This document shows, in pieces, positions 31,378 to 34,747 of a stretch of 34,747 bases of DNA (its first letter is position 1; the number at the start of each line of letters is the position of its first letter). Location of the stretch: the NCBI GenBank assembly GCA_021372615.1, contig JAJFUB010000024.1, positions 1-34,747 on the forward strand, written 5' to 3'. The notes beneath the pieces are model-generated. The model did no database searches. It was not told where the DNA came from and saw nothing but the letters and a program-made list of their open reading frames with translations. The translations under genes were made by a program, and so were the position numbers. Source of the DNA: a bacterium. Its GTDB lineage: Bacteria > Armatimonadota > Zipacnadia > Zipacnadales > UBA11051.

Positions 31378-32864
31378 GGGGGACCTCCGCCGCCCGCGCC
31401 GGGTGCGGCCATCTCCAGCAGCCGCGGCGGCGACTCGGAGAACCTGAAGCGGTAGCACGCCCGCGACGGCGGCGCGGCGCCGACCGAGCATGTCACGCGC
31501 ACCGTGTACAGCATCGGGATCGCCACCCGCAAGTCTCCGAACTGCTTGGACAGACCCTCCACGTGCACGTGCGTCCCCGCTGGTGGAGCGGGCAGGGCGG
31601 CGTATACCGCCCGGAGCACCTCCCGCCGCACCGCGCTATCGCGCAGGCGGTTACTCGCCATCGCCTGCAGCAGCACGAAGGACGCCGCCACGTACAGCCC
31701 CACGCCCACCAGCGCCACAGTGCGCACGCGACGGCGCGGGCGCGGCGTCAGGGCCCACTGCACCAGCAACCCCACCAGCAACGACAGCCCCACCGACGGC
31801 AGGTACCCATAGCGCGGCGCGCGTGCGTAGAAGTAGATGAAGGGCAGGAAGGGCAACAACCCCAGGACACTCCACAGGAGCCCCAGCCGCACCCGCTCTC
31901 GCCCCCGCACCAGCCCGTACCCCGCCAGCAGGCTCAGCCCCAGCAGTGGGACCAGCGACGCCTGCCCCACCGCCGCCGCCACCGACGGCGACAGCACCCG
32001 CTGCAACAGCGCCGCGAACGTCTCGAAGCGCAGGTCCGGCAGCAGCATCTGCGGGGGCACCAGCAGCAGGTTCGTCACCATGTGCAGGCCGGGCCAGTAG
32101 TCGGTGGAGCCGTACTGGATCGAGTCATGGTGCACCCCCACCCCCACGCGCCAGGCGATGTGCGCCAGCACCGGCAGCGCCTGCCAGGCCACCGCCAGGG
32201 CGGGCCGGTCGCGGTACAGCAGGCGATCCAGCACGACCAGCAACGGGAACACCACCAAGGCGTTCTCCTTGCACAGCGCCGCCAGCACTCCGAGCAGCAC
32301 CGACAGCGGCAGGGCCCACCGGTGCCCCTCGCGGTAGCGCAGCCACAGCAGCGTGGCGGCGATGACGAGCGTCGCCGCCAGCACATGATGGGCGGACTGC
32401 GACCACGCCACGGCCTCCTGGTGCGAAAACAGCAGCGCGAAGAAGACCCCGGCAGTGGACGCGGCCCGCAGGCCCACGCGCTCCGTGGGCCGCGCGGCCG
32501 GCTCCGCCGACATCAACACCCGCCACACGAGCCACGCGACCAGCACGGACGCGATACTGTGCAGCAGAATGACCGTGGCGTAGTAGGGCCAGGCCGTCGC
32601 GCCGAAGGTGCGATAGAGCGTGCCGTACAGGAGGTTATAGCAGGGGGTGACGCCGGCCTCGCCATAGGCGAGGCTGCGGCCGGTCATCCAGTCGTGGGCG
32701 ACCTTGAGCCAGGCGAAGTCATCGTTGCGGAAGTACGCCCCGAGCATGCGCACATAGCCGGCCCACGCGGCGAGCGCGGGCCACATCGCCAGGGCCAGGA
32801 GCGGGCCGCAACGGCCCGGCGCGCGCCAGTGGCAACCGATCATCCCGACGTGGAACCTGTCCAT
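31374..32864 (-). CDS. Multi-spanning GT-C glycosyltransferase-like protein
   Basis: A membrane protein of up to 496 residues with roughly ten hydrophobic helices. The first loop carries the acidic motif FRNDDFAWL (D48, D49), as in GT-C enzymes that use lipid-linked sugars. LCKENALVVFPLLVVLDRLLYRD resembles O-mannosyltransferases of the TMTC type. About 100 C-terminal residues are soluble. The N-terminus is odd: MDRFHVGMIGCHWRA copies the start of the Gfo/Idh/MocA protein at 29891-30883, and such a Rossmann-like start has no place in a GT-C protein. The true start may instead be ATG 32783 (M28) or 32747 (M40). The ribosome site for 32864 (GGGGG) is weak. It may glycosylate an envelope polymer or protein. 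Confidence 0.72.
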   Translation of the reverse strand: MDRFHVGMIGCHWRAPGRCGPLLALAMWPALAAWAGYVRMLGAYFRNDDFAWLKVAHDWMTGRSLAYGEAGVTPCYNLLYGTLYRTFGATAWPYYATVILLHSIASVLVAWLVWRVLMSAEPAARPTERVGLRAASTAGVFFALLFSHQEAVAWSQSAHHVLAATLVIAATLLWLRYREGHRWALPLSVLLGVLAALCKENALVVFPLLVVLDRLLYRDRPALAVAWQALPVLAHIAWRVGVGVHHDSIQYGSTDYWPGLHMVTNLLLVPPQMLLPDLRFETFAALLQRVLSPSVAAAVGQASLVPLLGLSLLAGYGLVRGRERVRLGLLWSVLGLLPFLPFIYFYARAPRYGYLPSVGLSLLVGLLVQWALTPRPRRRVRTVALVGVGLYVAASFVLLQAMASNRLRDSAVRREVLRAVYAALPAPPAGTHVHVEGLSKQFGDLRVAIPMLYTVRVTCSVGAAPPSRACYRFRFSESPPRLLEMAAPGAGGGGPP

Positions 32865-32900
32865 GCCGACCCCCGGGAACAGTTTGGGGAGTTATTGGAC
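32832..32900. repeat. Duplicated start region, copy 2
   Basis: This matches 30851-30921: 29 of 33 coding bases agree, and TATTGGAC (32893-32900) lies 29 bases beyond the ATG. Here the copied codons are joined in frame to a membrane-protein gene instead of an oxidoreductase gene. This suggests that most of a second oxidoreductase gene was lost and its 5' end fused to what followed. Confidence 0.72.
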
Positions 32901-32972
32901 ACCGGGGCCGCGTCTCCTGCCGGGCGGAGGGGCGAGGAGGGCTGAGAAGGGGAGAACAAGGCGCGGACGGCG

Positions 32973-33002
32973 TTGCCGCCCTGGCCCCGCCGCAGTATAA
33001 TC
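32973..33002 (+). promoter_or_regulatory. Promoter of the DUF7662/HEPN-like gene
   Basis: TTGCCG (32973-32978) and TATAAT (32996-33001) are 17 bases apart, a plausible sigma70-type promoter. The 18 bases at 32985-33002 are identical to 31034-31051. The transcript would begin near 33008 and have a leader of about 114 bases that includes the hairpin at 33058-33078. Confidence 0.55.
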
Positions 33003-33057
33003 GCCGCGGCCCTCATCCAGGGGAGTATCCGAAGGGCCGGGTGAGAGGCCGTTGGAG

Positions 33058-33078
33058 GGGCCGGCTATCAGCCGGCCC
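33058..33078. repeat. Hairpin in the 5' leader of the gene at 33122
   Basis: GGGCCGGCT (33058-33066) pairs perfectly with AGCCGGCCC (33070-33078) around ATC. Its core GCCGGCT...AGCCGGC is the same as in the second mutS hairpin at 4225-4241. It may be one more dispersed palindrome or a leader structure. Confidence 0.6.
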
Positions 33079-33121
33079 GCCGTCTGTGGCCGCCGCAGCA
33101 GCTAGGGAGGGGAAGCTTGCC

Positions 33122-34381
33122 ATGCGTAAGCCGAAGTATGGTCCACTGACCGAGCACCTTCAGCGCCTGCCGGGGAGTCAGCAGGAGATCACGCTGGCAT
33201 TCGCGGAGATCGAGGCAATCATCGGTACTCCTCTGCCTCCTTCGGCGCGTGAGCACCGAGCATGGTGGGGCAACGAGAAGAGCCCCAGTGCGCCTCAGAA
33301 GGTGGCGTGGCAGGCCGCCGGCTGGGCGGTCGCGAAGGCGCAGTTGCCGGACGAGCGAGTGGTCTTCGTGCGCACTCGCGCGGACCGGCATAGCGCTCAG
33401 ACCAGTACGGCCGTTGTCATGCCCGTCGCGGGCATCCCCACCGTGCCCATCTCGCTTGTCTGGTCGGGCTACCACGTACAGACGGAGGGCATGGAGCCAC
33501 AGCAGCTCGCGCGGGATGCAATCGAGGGTATGCGGCGTCTTGGTCTGCCTGAGACCGACTACTGGCCACGCATGGACGCGTTGGCTGCCATGTGGAACGA
33601 CGACCCGAAGTGGTGCCGCACCTTCTGGATGGAGACAGCGCAGCATGTCAGCCCGAAGGGGCACCCCTTCTTCCGTGCCGCGTTCGCGAACCTACTGCTC
33701 GGGGAGAAAGACTACGCCTGCCAGTACCTTGCGTATGCCTACTGCGAGGACAAGGGCTACTGCGATGGCGGCCCCGCCGCCGCCAAGCAACTCTCCGCGT
33801 ACGTTGCGCTGGCCCTGCTGCAGGAGTACGAGCAGCTTTCGTTATCACCTGAGTTCGCCCGCCTGTTCGAGGTGTCTTTCGACGCCGCGGTGTTCGGCAC
33901 CGGTCCGGATGCCAGCAAGGTGAGGGACGCGGTCCGTGTCGTCGCCACCGACGACTACGCGCATCACTGCCTCAGCTTGTACGACGAGCTCCGTCTGTGT
34001 CTGGATCTGCGTCGGCAGTTCGCGTCGGTCACACTGATCGGGGCCATGGTGGAGGCCCTGCTCTGCTCGCGGTTCTCGACTCCAAGTGGCGGGTCCGGCA
34101 CCGCACTCGCAACTGTCGATCGGCTAACTCTGGGGCAACTGCTATGCCATGCTCAGACGCACGCTCAGGCAATTGCGTTGCCGGAGCCGCTATTGCAGGT
34201 GTTCCACGTCCTTGCTGAGTTCCGGAACCGCGTACATCCAGGCAACGAGCGCCGCAAGGCGATGGCCGACCGAGGCCTGACACCGCGGATCGCCCAGACG
34301 GTTAGCACGCTTATGCAGCTGGCCCTCATCGAGTGGGCCGAGCACATCGCGCAGCGACCACCGGATGCACACCTGACGTAG
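33122..34381 (+). CDS. Protein with DUF7662-like and HEPN-like domains
   Basis: A 419-residue cytosolic protein. Residues about 5-85 (KYGPLTEHLQRLPGSQQEITLAFAEIEAIIG, LPPSAREHRAWWGN, WQAAGWAV, ERVVFVR) match a small domain that I recall as DUF7662, of unknown role. The rest is mostly helical. It contains GAMVEALLCSRF (about 307-318) and near the end EFRNRVHPGNE (366-376), where R368-x3-H372 resembles the RNase motif of HEPN proteins, which are common in toxin and anti-phage systems. The middle part is not recognised. ATG 33122 has GGGAGGGG upstream. The next gene starts 11 bases after its stop, so it may share a transcript with a sugar oxidoreductase. Its base use looks less GC-biased at third positions than its neighbours, which may reflect transfer. 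Confidence 0.7.
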   Translation: MRKPKYGPLTEHLQRLPGSQQEITLAFAEIEAIIGTPLPPSAREHRAWWGNEKSPSAPQKVAWQAAGWAVAKAQLPDERVVFVRTRADRHSAQTSTAVVMPVAGIPTVPISLVWSGYHVQTEGMEPQQLARDAIEGMRRLGLPETDYWPRMDALAAMWNDDPKWCRTFWMETAQHVSPKGHPFFRAAFANLLLGEKDYACQYLAYAYCEDKGYCDGGPAAAKQLSAYVALALLQEYEQLSLSPEFARLFEVSFDAAVFGTGPDASKVRDAVRVVATDDYAHHCLSLYDELRLCLDLRRQFASVTLIGAMVEALLCSRFSTPSGGSGTALATVDRLTLGQLLCHAQTHAQAIALPEPLLQVFHVLAEFRNRVHPGNERRKAMADRGLTPRIAQTVSTLMQLALIEWAEHIAQRPPDAHLT

Positions 34382-34392
34382 GAGAGGTAGCC

Positions 34393-34747
34393 ATGCCATC
34401 CATCCGCATCGCCATGGTCGGCGCCGGGTTCGCTGCCGACTTTCACTGTGAAGCCTACAAGCAGGTCAAGGGCCTCGACTGCCAGGTCGTCGCCGTCACC
34501 TCCGCCCGTGCCGAGAGCCGCGAGGCCTTCGCCCGCAAGCATGGCATTCCCGGCGTCTACGCCAGCCTCGAAGAGCTGCTCGAGCGCGCCGAGGTGGATG
34601 TCGTGGATATCTGCGCGCCGACCAACGTGCACGGCCCCGACGCCGTGCTGGCCGCGCAGGCGGGCAAGCATGTCATCGTCGAGAAGCCGCTGACGGGGTA
34701 TACCCAGGAGCTGTGGGACGCCAACCTTCTACCCCCCCCTTCAGGGG
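34393..34747 (+). CDS. Gfo/Idh/MocA-family oxidoreductase, 5' part only
   Basis: The first 118 codons of an NAD(P)-dependent sugar oxidoreductase cut by the window edge. The Rossmann start IRIAMVGAGFAADFHCEAY has the usual GxGxxA pattern, followed by VDVVDICAPTNVHGPDAVLAAQAGKHVIVEKPLTGYT with the family's EKP motif. GGAGAGG lies five bases before ATG 34393. The last visible codons (LLPPPSG) lie in a C/G palindrome like those inserted in mutS and in the gene at 12294, so this gene may also carry an in-frame repeat just after the EKP segment. It is not close to the oxidoreductase at 29891. Confidence 0.9.
   Translation, partial: MPSIRIAMVGAGFAADFHCEAYKQVKGLDCQVVAVTSARAESREAFARKHGIPGVYASLEELLERAEVDVVDICAPTNVHGPDAVLAAQAGKHVIVEKPLTGYTQELWDANLLPPPSG
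34730..34747. repeat. Edge of a family-B palindrome
   Basis: CTACCCCCCCCTTCAGGGG runs into the end of the window, with CCCC and GGGG arms around TTCA. The left flank CTACCCCC also precedes the element at 14803-14833. The rest is outside the window, so its length and effect on the frame are not known. Confidence 0.45.

Overview
The window is GC-rich bacterial DNA, most likely from an uncultured Armatimonadota-like organism. The lineage is an inference. It rests on two DUF1559-type pseudopilins carrying the [13 protein letters not shown] block after the prepilin leader, a wealth of secreted parallel beta-helix and glycoside-hydrolase-like proteins, Gfo/Idh/MocA oxidoreductases, and many GC-rich palindromic repeats. 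No rRNA, tRNA or CRISPR was recognised.

Layout. 1-480 has no convincing gene but holds four short hairpins. 481-1798 is a translationally coupled pair (Abi_C-like protein plus zinc-ribbon protein) that looks like an accessory, possibly anti-phage, module. 1847-4726 (-) is mutS with three palindromic repeats lying in frame. 4898-9731 (+) holds a pseudopilin, a radical SAM protein of the spore-photoproduct-lyase type and a coupled secreted beta-helix protein. 9734-9854 is a nested palindromic element between convergent genes. 9851-16160 holds two large divergent secreted glycosidase-like proteins. 16149-16786 (-) is a vapBC-type toxin-antitoxin pair with a near-consensus promoter. 16862-20783 (-) is recG, also carrying a repeat in frame, preceded by a beta-propeller lipoprotein gene.

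21205-25451 (-) is a housekeeping operon: nadD, two LCP cell-wall ligase paralogues, rsfS and a TPR/membrane protein. 25579-30883 (-) encodes a second carbohydrate set: beta-helix protein, pseudopilin, CBM-tailed protein and Gfo/Idh/MocA oxidoreductase. 31078-32864 holds a small membrane protein and a convergent GT-C glycosyltransferase whose first codons look like a relic of an oxidoreductase gene. 33122-34747 (+) holds a protein with an N-terminal DUF7662-like domain and a HEPN-like C-terminus, then a truncated Gfo/Idh/MocA gene.

Most genes serve extracellular polysaccharide binding or breakdown and sugar oxidation, set around ordinary repair and growth genes. The most notable signals are the palindromic elements that stay open when read through mutS, recG and a glycosidase gene, the duplicated intergenic/promoter/N-terminus cassette at 30.9 and 32.9 kb, and the two defence-like loci at the window edges. 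Function calls come from reading motifs by eye; no database search was run.
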